Origin: Humibacter albus DSM 18994
Lineage (GTDB): Bacteria > Actinomycetota > Actinomycetes > Actinomycetales > Microbacteriaceae
DNA: 64,000 nucleotides
NCBI RefSeq assembly: GCF_000421825.1
Contig: NZ_ATXT01000015.1
Location: forward strand, 310,001 to 374,000
Direction of reading: 5' to 3'
In this document: one piece after another, positions 24,066-31,794 of the stretch
Position numbering within the stretch: the first letter of the stretch is position 1
Layout of the letters: each line of letters begins with the position of its first letter
Notes under the pieces: generated by a model
What the model was told of the DNA's origin: nothing
What the model saw: only the letters and a program-made list of their open reading frames with translations
Database searches by the model: none
Program-made: the position numbers and the translations under genes

Positions 24066-25470
24066 CGAGCCCGAGCCCCGACAGCGCCTGGGCGAACTCG
24101 TCTCCGGACGCCTCGGCACCGGCCCACGCGATCACGCCGTCCGGTCGTACGAGCACGAATGGGGCGGGGCCGTCATCCGTCGCGAACGCGCGGACTCTTC
24201 CGTCGAGCGATGCCGGAGGCTCGGCGTTCCTGCGGTGCGCCAGAACCGCGAACCCGTCGGCGGCGACGTCGAAGAGAGAGCCGCCGTCGGCATCCGCTCC
24301 GGCCCAATCGGCGGCGAACGTGCCGATCGGAGAGTCTCCGGCTGCGTAACTGACGACGCCTCCCGCGACCACCCGAGCGACCTCGGTGGCGCCGTCGGGG
24401 GTCTCCATGAGGCTGCGCACCAAGCGTCCGGCCGCTCGCGACCGTTCGTCGGTGCGCATCAGGGCGACCTGAGCGCGACTCCATTCCAGGATTCGCTCGG
24501 CCTCGGGGCGGCGCTCACGCTCGTAGTCGTCGAAGACTCTCTCGGGCAGACGACCGCCGATCACGCCGGCAAGTCTCCAGCCGAGCGCCGTGGCATCCAG
24601 CATGCCGAGCGAAAGACCCTGTCCGCCGAACGGCGGATGCACGTGAGCCGCGTCGCCGGCCAGAAGCACGCGGCCACGCCGGTAGCTGTCGACCACGCGG
24701 GTGTTGTCAGTGAAGCGCGTGGCGCTGAGTGCCGCCGTCACCGTGGCATCCACGCCCGTCACCCGCCGAATCGCCCCAGTCAGATCATCGAGCGTGATCT
24801 GAGCCGAACGGTCAGCAGGAGCGCCGTCGAACTCCGCGGTGAGGATGAGGTTGTTCGGCATGCGCCGGAACACGCCGGTGGCGGTGGTGTGCCACCCGAT
24901 CGGGATGTCGTCGAGTCCCGTTCCCTGCACGAGCATCTGGTATCCGGTCATGATCCCGTCGAGGCCGGGGAAGGCGAATCCCGCGCTCTTGCGCACGAGG
25001 CTGCGTCCGCCGTCGGCGCCGACGACCCAAGAGGCCTCGAGCTTTCCGGCGTCGGTCACCACACTCACCCGGTCGTCGTGCGGCACGACCTCCATCACGC
25101 GAATGCCTCGACGCACCTCGACTCCGCGTTCGGCGAGTCGTTCCTCGGCGAGCTCCTGGATCTGCTGCTGGCTGACGAACGCGGTGTCGCTCGAGCCCTC
25201 GAGCCGCTCCCATCGCACCCGGTCAGCACGGATCGGCATGCCGGCCACGTGGCCGATGAATCGCGGCGCGCCGCCCGGTGCGGCCGCCGCGAACTCCACG
25301 CCGCGCCGACGCAGCGTGTCCGCCGCGGGACCGTTGAGCGACCCTGCCTTGATGGTCGGATCGATGGCCGCGCTCCCCTCGAGCACGAGGGGGTCGACAT
25401 TCGCCAGGGAAAGCTCCAGCGCCAGCATCAAACCGACCGGCCCGCCACCCACGATGATCACGTCGTGCAT
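24034..25470 (-). CDS. FAD-dependent monooxygenase (PheA/TfdB, rifampicin/tetracycline hydroxylase-like family)
   Basis: ATG at 25470, with AGAAGGTGG five bases upstream, starts MHDVIIVGGGPVGLMLALEL, the FAD-binding GxGxxG at the N-terminus. The second FAD motif is LLAGDAAHVHPPFGGQGLSL, then LGMLDATALGWRLAGVI (about residues 275-310). A thioredoxin-like C-terminal region follows. The 478-residue length and order match class A aromatic hydroxylases that insert one oxygen using NAD(P)H and FAD; antibiotic-inactivating members belong to the same family. The substrate is unknown. It is divergent from a TetR gene, with a symmetric site between them, so TetR-controlled induction by a small molecule is likely. 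The 3' end overlaps the SprT-like gene by 32 bp. Confidence 0.9.
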   Translation of the reverse strand: MHDVIIVGGGPVGLMLALELSLANVDPLVLEGSAAIDPTIKAGSLNGPAADTLRRRGVEFAAAAPGGAPRFIGHVAGMPIRADRVRWERLEGSSDTAFVSQQQIQELAEERLAERGVEVRRGIRVMEVVPHDDRVSVVTDAGKLEASWVVGADGGRSLVRKSAGFAFPGLDGIMTGYQMLVQGTGLDDIPIGWHTTATGVFRRMPNNLILTAEFDGAPADRSAQITLDDLTGAIRRVTGVDATVTAALSATRFTDNTRVVDSYRRGRVLLAGDAAHVHPPFGGQGLSLGMLDATALGWRLAGVIGGRLPERVFDDYERERRPEAERILEWSRAQVALMRTDERSRAAGRLVRSLMETPDGATEVARVVAGGVVSYAAGDSPIGTFAADWAGADADGGSLFDVAADGFAVLAHRRNAEPPASLDGRVRAFATDDGPAPFVLVRPDGVIAWAGAEASGDEFAQALSGLGLVTALHAVPTR

Positions 25471-25519
25471 GAGATCCACCTTCTTCACTTCTCGGTCCCG
25501 CTCTTCGCGCGTTCCGAAT

Positions 25520-25553
25520 TATGTCGAACCTATTCTTATGTTTGACCTAATCT
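25520..25553. promoter_or_regulatory. Operator-like repeats between monooxygenase and TetR genes
   Basis: Two contiguous 17-bp direct repeats, TATGTCGAACCTATTCT (25520-25536) and TATGTTTGACCTAATCT (25537-25553), also contain the inverted pair GTCGAAC-N10-GTTTGAC (25523-25546). The AT-rich site lies 15 bp before the TetR start and about 50 bp before the monooxygenase start. It is a likely binding site for the adjacent TetR protein and overlaps both promoters. Confidence 0.65.
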
Positions 25554-25568
25554 TGGTAGGATCGTCGC

Positions 25569-26498
25569 ATGACGTCAAGGGCCGACTCCAGAAGCACGGG
25601 TACGGCATCCGATGGGACCGGCGAGTCGGGGGCCCGATCGAATGGGACCGACGCCTCGGGCGCTGAAGCCGTGGGGTCCGGACGAGTGGGCAGCGGACCT
25701 GTGGGGGCCGGCCCCGCGGAGGCTCCGGCGCAGAAGTGGCCGGAGCCCTCGGCGAAGCAGCGCCGCCGTCAGCGCATCTCGGATGCCGCGACCGCTCTCT
25801 TCTTCGCCCGAGGCTTCGACGCCGTCTCGATCGCCGACATCGCCGAGGCGGCAGAGGTCTCGAAGATGACCGTGACCAACCACTTCCCGCTGAAGGAAGA
25901 TCTGCTCTTCGACGAGTTCGCGGCAGAGCTCGTGGCGGTGCGTACAGCAGTGGCCGGATGCGCCTCCATCGACGACGCCGTGGACGCCATCGAGAGCTAC
26001 TGCGCGAATCGCGAGCACTCGGGTGGCGCGTCACGCGCGCTGGCGAGGGCGCCGCAGCCGGACGAGGCCGTAGGCGACTCACGGACCGAACGTGACTCGC
26101 TGGCCGCCGATGGCTCACGACGGGTACGTGACCCACGGGCCGAACGTGGCTCACGGACCGAACGTGGCTCACGGACCGAACGTGACTCAGCACCGGCAGC
26201 TGATGCCTGGGCTGCGTTCGCCGGCGTCGTTCTCCCCAGCCGCGCTCTCACCCAGCGCTTGCACGCGCACTACGCCGACATGGCGAGCGTGATCGCTTCG
26301 GCACTACCCGATTCTCTTCCCGGGCACGAAGCGCAGATCGAGGCTTGGCTGCTCGCGCAGACAGTGCACCTCGTGGACTGGTGGCCGTTCCAGGCTGTCG
26401 CCGACGGGATGCCCGCTGCTGAGATCCGTCGGCAGCGCGTCCGTGTGCGCGTGCAGGCTTTCGAGCGGCTGCGCACCGGCATCGCCGACAGAGGGTAA
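25569..26498 (+). CDS. TetR/AcrR-family regulator with low-complexity N-terminus and internal repeat
   Basis: 309 residues, long for the family. Residues 1-60 are Ser/Gly/Ala-rich and repetitive. The HTH follows (KQRRRQRISDAATALFFARG, then FDAVSIADIAEAAEVSKMTV and TNHFPLKEDLL). In the ligand domain an insertion of about 35 residues (DSRTERDSLAADGSRR, then RGSRTERGSRTERDS) is encoded by an 18-bp tandem repeat with near-identical units at 26127, 26145 and 26163. The remaining ligand domain (AWLLAQTVHLVDWWPF) is normal. It is divergent from the FAD monooxygenase and probably represses it and itself via the site at 25520-25553. Confidence 0.88.
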   Translation: MTSRADSRSTGTASDGTGESGARSNGTDASGAEAVGSGRVGSGPVGAGPAEAPAQKWPEPSAKQRRRQRISDAATALFFARGFDAVSIADIAEAAEVSKMTVTNHFPLKEDLLFDEFAAELVAVRTAVAGCASIDDAVDAIESYCANREHSGGASRALARAPQPDEAVGDSRTERDSLAADGSRRVRDPRAERGSRTERGSRTERDSAPAADAWAAFAGVVLPSRALTQRLHAHYADMASVIASALPDSLPGHEAQIEAWLLAQTVHLVDWWPFQAVADGMPAAEIRRQRVRVRVQAFERLRTGIADRG

Positions 26499-26585
26499 CC
26501 TCCGACGTCGGTTGCCGATATCGGGCATGATGGTGGCGCACCATGAACCACCGCAACACGGTGAGTCCCACAACACGAAGAACCC

Positions 26586-26636
26586 GAGCCCGACCACACG
26601 ATGAGCCCGACCACACGATGAGCCCGACCACACGAT
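26586..26636 (+). repeat. Three perfect 17-bp units overlapping the CGNR gene start codon
   Basis: GAGCCCGACCACACGAT occurs at 26586, 26603 and 26620. Each is followed by GAGC, so ATGAGC arises three times; only the last (26635) opens the CGNR frame. The previous two are in different phases because 17 is not a multiple of three. The translation initiation region has been triplicated, and no good Shine-Dalgarno sequence is visible in the unit. Confidence 0.9.
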
Positions 26637-27303
26637 GAGCGCCGCCCTCGCCTCCTCCGCACCCGAGCCGATGCGCCCCGGCCCGGTCGGGCGCTGGATC
26701 GACACCGCCGACGACCAGCGCTGGTGGTTCGACCCGGGATGCCCCAGCCTCGACTTCGCCTACTCCGGTGCGTTCGCCCCGGTGATGGACGGCCGCCGCA
26801 CGACGAGCGACGAGTGGGAGCTGCTGCGCTCCCCCGCCGCTCTCGCCGCCTGGCTCGGGGAGCGCTTCTCCGCGATCGACGCGACGTGCGCCGAGCACGA
26901 ACTGCGCGACGCGCTCACGCTGCGCGAGGCGATCGCGAACCTGACGTACGCGGCGCTGGGCGGGCATCCGCTCGCCGCTCGCGACGTGGACGTGGTCAAC
27001 CTCTACGCGTCGACGCCGGACCTGCCGCCCGTGCTGCCCGGCGGGGGCCGGCAGGCCGGCCGCGGCCGGGCCCGTGCATCCCAGGCGCTCTCCGCGATCG
27101 CCCGCGACGCTGTCGCGCTGTTCGGGTCGGATGCCCGCGACCGCCTCCGCGAGTGCGCCGCCGACGACTGCTCGCTCGTGTATCTCGACGTGTCGCGCAG
27201 CCGCAACCGTCGCTGGTGCTCGATGCAGCGCTGCGGCAATCGGGCGAAGGTGCGCGCGCATCGCGCCCGGCACCGCGACGCAGGGCAGCCCGCCGGAAGT
27301 TGA
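26635..27303 (+). CDS. ABATE/CGNR zinc-finger domain regulator
   Basis: 222 residues. The N-terminal ABATE-type region (residues about 15-150) contains CPSLDFAYSG and REAIANLTYAALGG. It precedes the C-terminal CGNR zinc finger CAADDCSLVYLDVSRSRNRR, then WCSMQRCGNRAKVRAHRARH, with four Cys ligands and the eponymous CGNR. The family is a stress-associated putative transcription regulator group of Actinobacteria. The chosen ATG is the third of three repeated ATGAGC sequences; internal Met13 is an alternative. Targets are unknown, and no divergent gene shares its promoter. Confidence 0.88.
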   Translation: MSAALASSAPEPMRPGPVGRWIDTADDQRWWFDPGCPSLDFAYSGAFAPVMDGRRTTSDEWELLRSPAALAAWLGERFSAIDATCAEHELRDALTLREAIANLTYAALGGHPLAARDVDVVNLYASTPDLPPVLPGGGRQAGRGRARASQALSAIARDAVALFGSDARDRLRECAADDCSLVYLDVSRSRNRRWCSMQRCGNRAKVRAHRARHRDAGQPAGS

Positions 27304-27445
27304 GGCGTCTGGACCGGATGCGAGGCACCGGACCGCGTGCGGGCCGCCCGAACCCCGTGCGGCGGTGTCTGAACCCGGGCGGAGATGTGCGAGCCAGAGC
27401 AAACCTCCGAGCTTGGTGCGAGAGCGCGACGCACAAGTCGCTGCG

Positions 27446-27461
27446 CAAAATGCGCATTTTG
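27446..27461. promoter_or_regulatory. Perfect 16-bp palindrome CAAAATGCGCATTTTG
   Basis: The sequence is fully self-complementary and sits in an AT-rich pocket of an otherwise GC-rich gap (GCG on the left, TGC on the right, nearly extending the symmetry). It looks like a dimer-binding operator. However, it is 140 bp after the CGNR gene and 225 bp before the LLM oxidoreductase gene, so its target is unclear. Confidence 0.5.
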
Positions 27462-27604
27462 TGCAATTGGCAGCATGGCGAAAAAAGTGGCGTCCCGCTC
27501 GGCACCTGAGGGGCTCATCCATCCGAGCGGGCGACGAAGCGAAGGCCGATGGTCTCGCGCCTCACCCGCTGCCACCTGTAACGACCTCGCCCTGACCTCT
27601 CGGC

Positions 27605-27672
27605 TTTGTCGGATGCCCTTGTTTGTCGGATGACCGTGTTTGTCGGATGACGGCGTTTGTCGGATGACCGTG
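27605..27672. repeat. Four 17-bp tandem units upstream of the LLM oxidoreductase gene
   Basis: TTTGTCGGATGACCGTG or a close variant starts at 27605, 27622, 27639 and 27656, an exact 17-bp step, ending 13 bp before the ATG of the next gene. The core TTTGTCGGATG is invariant. The array occupies the place where promoter and ribosome binding site should be. Confidence 0.88.
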
Positions 27673-27685
27673 GCAGAGTCGGTGC

Positions 27686-28558
27686 ATGACCAGCGTCGGC
27701 GCCATCTTCAGCCCGTATCCGAACGCGCCCGAGGCGCTCCCCGCTGCCGCCCGAGCGGCCGAGGCGGCGGGGGTCGACGAGCTGTGGTTGTGGGAGGACT
27801 GCTTTCGCGAGTCGGCGTTCGCGGCGGCATCCGCAGCCCTTGCCGTGACGTCGCGACTGCACATCGGCATCGGGATCGCGCCGATGCCGCTGCGCAACGT
27901 GGCCGCGACGGCCATGGAGATCGCGACGATCGCACGGATCTTCCCCGGCCGGCTCCTGCCCGGTGTCGGTCACGGCGTGCTCGAGTGGATGGCGCTGGTC
28001 GGCGCGCGGGTCGCCTCACCGCTCACACTCATGCGCGAATACGTGCCCGCCTTGCGCTCTCTGCTCGCCGGCGAGGAGGTTACGGTCAGGGGACGTTATG
28101 TGACGCTCGATGGCGTGCGCCTCGCGTGGCCGCCGCGCGATGTCCCCGCCGTGTATGCGGCGGCCGAGGGACCGAAGACGATGACGCTGAGCGGCGCGGT
28201 CGCCGACGGCACCGTGCTCGACAGCAAACACACCGTCGAGGAGGTCGCTCGCGCCGTGGAAGCCATTCGCGCCGGACGTGCCGAAGCCGGCCGGAACGGC
28301 ACGCCCGACATCGTGTCGTACGTGGCTGCCGCGTTCGGTCCGGACGGCGTCGAGCGCGCGGTTTCCGCGTGGTTCGACGCAGAACAGGCGGACGCCGCCG
28401 ACCGCGTGCTCGGCGGTTCCGTCGACGAGGTCGCCGCCGGGGTGCGTCGGTTCGCCGACGCCGGCGTCGACCACGTCGTGCTTCTGCCCCCGTCGGACGA
28501 GCCCGACCTCGCCGCCTACCTCGGGCACGTCGGCGAGGTGGCGCGCCTGGTGCGCTGA
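27686..28558 (+). CDS. LLM-class F420/FMN-dependent oxidoreductase
   Basis: 290 residues from ATG 27686. The luciferase-like monooxygenase fold is recognisable from VGAIFSPYPNAPEALPAAAR, ELWLWEDCFRESAFAAASAA, LHIGIGIAPMPLRNVAATAMEIATIARIF (read in parts) and the FPGRLLPGVGHGVLEWM segment. The C-terminal part has RFADAGVDHVVLLPP. Actinobacterial members usually use coenzyme F420 or FMN to oxidise or reduce alcohols, aldehydes or N-heterocycles; the substrate is not predictable. The start is preceded only by a 17-bp tandem array. It is convergent with the next TetR gene. Confidence 0.87.
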   Translation: MTSVGAIFSPYPNAPEALPAAARAAEAAGVDELWLWEDCFRESAFAAASAALAVTSRLHIGIGIAPMPLRNVAATAMEIATIARIFPGRLLPGVGHGVLEWMALVGARVASPLTLMREYVPALRSLLAGEEVTVRGRYVTLDGVRLAWPPRDVPAVYAAAEGPKTMTLSGAVADGTVLDSKHTVEEVARAVEAIRAGRAEAGRNGTPDIVSYVAAAFGPDGVERAVSAWFDAEQADAADRVLGGSVDEVAAGVRRFADAGVDHVVLLPPSDEPDLAAYLGHVGEVARLVR

Positions 28559-28607
28559 GCCTGGTGCGCTGACTGGACCGCGCTGGCGAGCCGGCCCACG
28601 GTAAGCC

Positions 28608-28682
28608 GAGGCGCAGTGAGCCGAGCCGCGATGAGGCGAGCCGCAATGAGGCGAGCCGCAATGAGCCGAGCCGCGACGAGGC
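28608..28682. repeat. Five 15-bp tandem units between convergent genes
   Basis: Units of consensus GAGCCGCAATGAGGC start at 28608, 28623, 28638, 28653 and 28668. The array ends six bases before the TetR stop (28689). It fills almost the whole gap between the LLM oxidoreductase and the convergent TetR gene. Confidence 0.88.
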
Positions 28683-28688
28683 GAAGCG

Positions 28689-29330
28689 TCAGGCCCCGGT
28701 GCGGAGGCGACCCACGGCATCCACCACGAGGTCCATCAGCGACGCGAACTGCACGTCCTTGTCGCCGAACACCTCCGGCCCCGTGGCGGCGACGAGCGGA
28801 TGCTCCTGCGCGCCCACCCGCTCGGCTCGCGTCTCCAGGTCGTAGTCCTGGCGGGCATCCGCCTGTGCTACGGCCTGTTCCTCGATGCAGAAGCCGACGA
28901 CGAAGCTGTTGGCCAGCGCGAACGCGCGCACGGTGTCGGACAAGGAGAAGCCCTGATCGAGCCAGCGCTGCAGTCCGGCCTCGCGCGAGCTCAGCACCGT
29001 GGCGTCGGTCAGGTACGTGCCGCTGAATGCCTTCGCACCGTCGCGATGCTCCAGCAGCGCCGCACGCAAGACGTCTGCGAAGCTGCGGAGATCCTCTTCC
29101 CACGACGCGTCGTGCGGCAGCTCCACCAGCCTGCCGCCGATGCGCCGCCACGCCTCGGTGGCCATCTCGTCGAGGAGTTCGGACTTGTCGCGCACGTGCC
29201 AGTACAACGCGGGAGCCTTCACGTCGAGCTTCGCGGCGAGCGCTCGCACGGTCAGCCCCTCCATGCCGACGTCGTCGAGCAGATCGAGCGCAGCATCCAC
29301 GATCGCTGCCCGCGTCAGCCCTTTCGCCAT
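28689..29330 (-). CDS. TetR-family regulator with tetracycline-repressor-type C-terminal domain
   Basis: ATG at 29330 has GGAG five bases upstream. The HTH (LTRAAIVDAALDLLDDVGME, then GLTVRALAAKLDVKAPALYW and HVRDKSELLDEM) is a strong TetR match. The ligand domain (ELPHDASWEEDLRSFADVLR, ALANSFVVGFCIEEQAVAQA) belongs to the TetR_C family that senses tetracycline-like or other small ligands. It is divergent from the quinone oxidoreductase-like gene. The intervening 171 bp holds two CTTAAC-N3-GTTAAG palindromes, its probable operators. Confidence 0.9.
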   Translation of the reverse strand: MAKGLTRAAIVDAALDLLDDVGMEGLTVRALAAKLDVKAPALYWHVRDKSELLDEMATEAWRRIGGRLVELPHDASWEEDLRSFADVLRAALLEHRDGAKAFSGTYLTDATVLSSREAGLQRWLDQGFSLSDTVRAFALANSFVVGFCIEEQAVAQADARQDYDLETRAERVGAQEHPLVAATGPEVFGDKDVQFASLMDLVVDAVGRLRTGA

Positions 29331-29443
29331 CTGCACTCCGATCGTCGCACCGACTAAGGCGGTGGGTTCTCCTGGGCCTTTCGAGACCTGGACCCTCCCA
29401 GACCCGAACCCTTCGAGAACTGGACCCTTCGAGACGGCCTCGC

Positions 29444-29491
29444 TTGACAGCTTAACGCCGTTAAGGAAAGATTGCCCTTAACAACGTTAAG
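29444..29491 (+). promoter_or_regulatory. Promoter with twin TetR-type operators
   Basis: TTGACA (29444-29449) is a consensus -35 element. Two perfect palindromes follow, CTTAACGCCGTTAAG (29451-29465) and CTTAACAACGTTAAG (29477-29491), 26 bp apart centre to centre; the first lies in the spacer and the second after the -10 region (AAAGAT at 29467). The Shine-Dalgarno AAGGAG begins inside the second palindrome. Binding by the divergent TetR protein would block the oxidoreductase promoter. Confidence 0.8.
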
Positions 29492-29501
29492 GAGATTTGT
29501 C

Positions 29502-30467
29502 ATGAAGGCAGCAGTCATCGAATCCGCGGGCAGCGCTCCGCACTACGCGGACTTCGCCGAGCCCGTCGTCGACGAGGGCCGCGAGGTCGTCTCGCTGGTG
29601 GCCGCGGGCATCCATCCCATCGTGCGCGGGCTCGCGTCGGGCGCCCATTACGGGTCAACGGGTAGGTGGCCCCTCATCCCGGGGGTCGACGCCGTCGCGC
29701 GCGCCGACGACGACACACTGCTCTACACCGGCTACGTCGCGGCACCCTACGGGACGTTCGCGGAGCGCATGGCGGTGCCGGCGTCACTTCGCCTGCCGCT
29801 GCCGGCCGGCGCAGACCCGGTGCAGGTGGCAGCCGGCATGAACCCCGGGCTCTCGTCGTGGATGCCGTTGGTCGCGCGCAAGGACGAGCTCGGCTCGCTC
29901 GGCACCGTGCTCATCATCGGGGTGACCGGCACGGCCGGGCTGCTCGCCGTGCAGAACGCGTTCGCGCTCGGCGCCGACCGCGTGGTGGGCGCGGGCCGCG
30001 ACCTCGAGCGGCTGAGCGCCGCCGGCGAGCTCGGCGCGCAGGCCGTCGCCCTCACCGGTGACCGCGCAGCCGATGCGGCCGCCCTCCGCACCGCTCTGGG
30101 AGAGGGCAACCCGTCGATCGTGCTCGACTTCGTCTGGGGCGCGCCCGCCGAGGCGGCGTTCGCCGCGCTCGCGCGACGGGGCCTGACCGAAGACGAGGAC
30201 GACACGAGTTATGTCGAGATCGGAAGTTTCGCCGCGCCCGAGGCATCCGTGCCCGCATCGCTGCTGCGCAGCACACGCATCCGCCTTCTCGGCTCGGGCG
30301 CGGGCAGCTCGTCGATGGCCGATCTTCTGCGTCAGTTGCCGGCGTACCTCGACCTCATCGCCGCGGGCACGGTCGTCGTGCCCGCGCAGACCTACCCGCT
30401 GGCACGCATCCAGGATGCCTGGGCCGACGCCTCGCGTGCCGGCGTGCGCGCCGTCGTGGTCCCGTGA
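29502..30467 (+). CDS. Quinone oxidoreductase-like MDR-family dehydrogenase (zinc-free)
   Basis: ATG 29502 follows AAGGAG. The 321-residue protein starts MKAAVIESAGSAPHYADFAE and has the nucleotide-binding motif VLIIGVTGTAGLLAVQNAFALG (read as two parts, about residues 140-161). It lacks the structural-zinc Cys cluster, as expected for quinone oxidoreductase-like medium-chain reductases that use NADPH. The N-terminal GIHPIVRGLASGAHYG and GVDAVARADDDTLLY are typical of a subfamily often placed next to a TetR gene. The twin operators in its promoter indicate substrate-induced expression. Confidence 0.88.
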   Translation: MKAAVIESAGSAPHYADFAEPVVDEGREVVSLVAAGIHPIVRGLASGAHYGSTGRWPLIPGVDAVARADDDTLLYTGYVAAPYGTFAERMAVPASLRLPLPAGADPVQVAAGMNPGLSSWMPLVARKDELGSLGTVLIIGVTGTAGLLAVQNAFALGADRVVGAGRDLERLSAAGELGAQAVALTGDRAADAAALRTALGEGNPSIVLDFVWGAPAEAAFAALARRGLTEDEDDTSYVEIGSFAAPEASVPASLLRSTRIRLLGSGAGSSSMADLLRQLPAYLDLIAAGTVVVPAQTYPLARIQDAWADASRAGVRAVVVP

Positions 30468-30581
30468 CACGCGGAAGCCGGACCTTGTGACCCGGACGCT
30501 CTCCCATCGTGGGTCGGCCACCCCGTTCGTTAGGCTGTGCACGCCCGCGGTGACCGTTCCGCGGCCGACGACGGAGGCGTC

Positions 30582-31766
30582 ATGACCGAGTCCGGCCCGC
30601 AGTTTCCCGCTCCGCAGCCTTCCGAGCAGCAGCCTCCTGTGCAGCAACCTCCCGTGGAGCGGCCGGCCGGCAGACCGAACGGGCAACCGCCTCAGGGGCA
30701 GCCGGGGGTGCAGTCGTCGCAGGGTCGGGCATCCGGTGAGAGGTCCCGCACGAGGCGCACGGGATTGCTCGTCGGGCTGATCGGCGGCGGAGCACTACTG
30801 CTCGCGCTCATCATCGGCAGCGTCGTGTGGTTCTCGGTGCAGTCGAACGCACACAGCCCGAAGGCCGCGGCGGCACCGTACCTCGAGGCGCTCGCGCACG
30901 GCGACGTCGCGCGGGCGGTCAAGCTGGGAAGCATCGACACGTCCAGTCCGCTGGTCACGAAGAGCGCGTACGCGGCGACGAAGGACCGCATCACGGCGTT
31001 CGGGCTGAAGACGCTCGAGACGAACGCGACGACGGCCACGGTCTCCGTGAGGTACACGCAGGCTGGATCGACGCACACCTCGTCGCTGTCGCTGAAGAAG
31101 GTCGGCACCGACCTGCTGTTCTTCCCGAAGTGGAAGCTCGCGCCCGTCACGCTGCCGACCGTGCGGGTGTCGGTCGACGGGCCGGCGAACGCTCCCGTGG
31201 AGGTCAACGGAGCGAGGCTCTCGGTGCACGGCGACGCCGAGCTCCGCGCGCTGCCGGGGAGGTACGACGTCGAGCTCGGAGACAGCGACGACTTCGAGGC
31301 GCAAGGCGATAGCGTCACCGTGACCTCTCTCACGGCGGTCGCCAACTCCACCAACGCCGTCTCGCTCAAGGCCGAACTGACCGACACGGGCATGAAGGCG
31401 GCCGCGACGGCCGTCGACGACTGGGTCGATGCGTGCATCGCGCAGGCGACGTACGAGCCCGAGGGCTGCAGCTTCCGCCTCATCAACCCGTATCAGGACA
31501 TCCAACTGTCCGACCAGAAGTGGACGCTCGTGACCCGGCCGACATTCGTGGTCGGAGGCTGGGACGGCACCGGATGGACGGTGACCACCCAGACGCTCGG
31601 ATCGGCGACCTACAAGGCGAACGCCACCGCGTCCGACGGCCGCACGGGCACCCTCGTCTCGCCGTCGCCCGTGTCGGTCGCCGTCGCGGGTGAGATCCTC
31701 GGCTTCGAGAACGGCAAGGCCGTCTTCCAGTCGATCGACTGGTCGGGCAAGGCCGCCTCGGCCTGA
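30582..31766 (+). CDS. Single-pass membrane protein with Pro/Gln-rich cytoplasmic N-terminus
   Basis: ATG 30582 has GGAGG at good spacing (upstream in-frame codons are not preceded by one). Residues 1-55 are Pro/Gln/Gly-rich. A single helix follows (GLLVGLIGGGALLLALIIGSVVWF, about 60-84, in two parts), then about 310 extracytoplasmic residues. These include a repeated beta-rich region (APYLEALAHGDVARAVKLGS, PVEVNGARLSVHGDAELRAL). I do not recognise a catalytic family; a lumazine-binding-like or DUF4878-like stress fold is possible for the first extracellular domain. No signal for covalent wall attachment is seen. It is flanked by unrelated genes. Confidence 0.72.
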   Translation: MTESGPQFPAPQPSEQQPPVQQPPVERPAGRPNGQPPQGQPGVQSSQGRASGERSRTRRTGLLVGLIGGGALLLALIIGSVVWFSVQSNAHSPKAAAAPYLEALAHGDVARAVKLGSIDTSSPLVTKSAYAATKDRITAFGLKTLETNATTATVSVRYTQAGSTHTSSLSLKKVGTDLLFFPKWKLAPVTLPTVRVSVDGPANAPVEVNGARLSVHGDAELRALPGRYDVELGDSDDFEAQGDSVTVTSLTAVANSTNAVSLKAELTDTGMKAAATAVDDWVDACIAQATYEPEGCSFRLINPYQDIQLSDQKWTLVTRPTFVVGGWDGTGWTVTTQTLGSATYKANATASDGRTGTLVSPSPVSVAVAGEILGFENGKAVFQSIDWSGKAASA

Positions 31767-31794
31767 GCCGGCCGGCGCAGCGGAGGCGGCAGCA

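Larger units (their letters stand above)
27304..27685. other. 382-bp gap without a gene; repeats and a palindrome only
   Basis: No reading frame with credible codon use or a ribosome binding site was found. The first 80 bp carry loose repeats of GGACCGxxTGCG and CCCGxxC type. The notable items are the 16-bp palindrome at 27446 and a 17-bp array at 27605; no terminator hairpin with a strong stem follows the CGNR stop. Confidence 0.6.
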
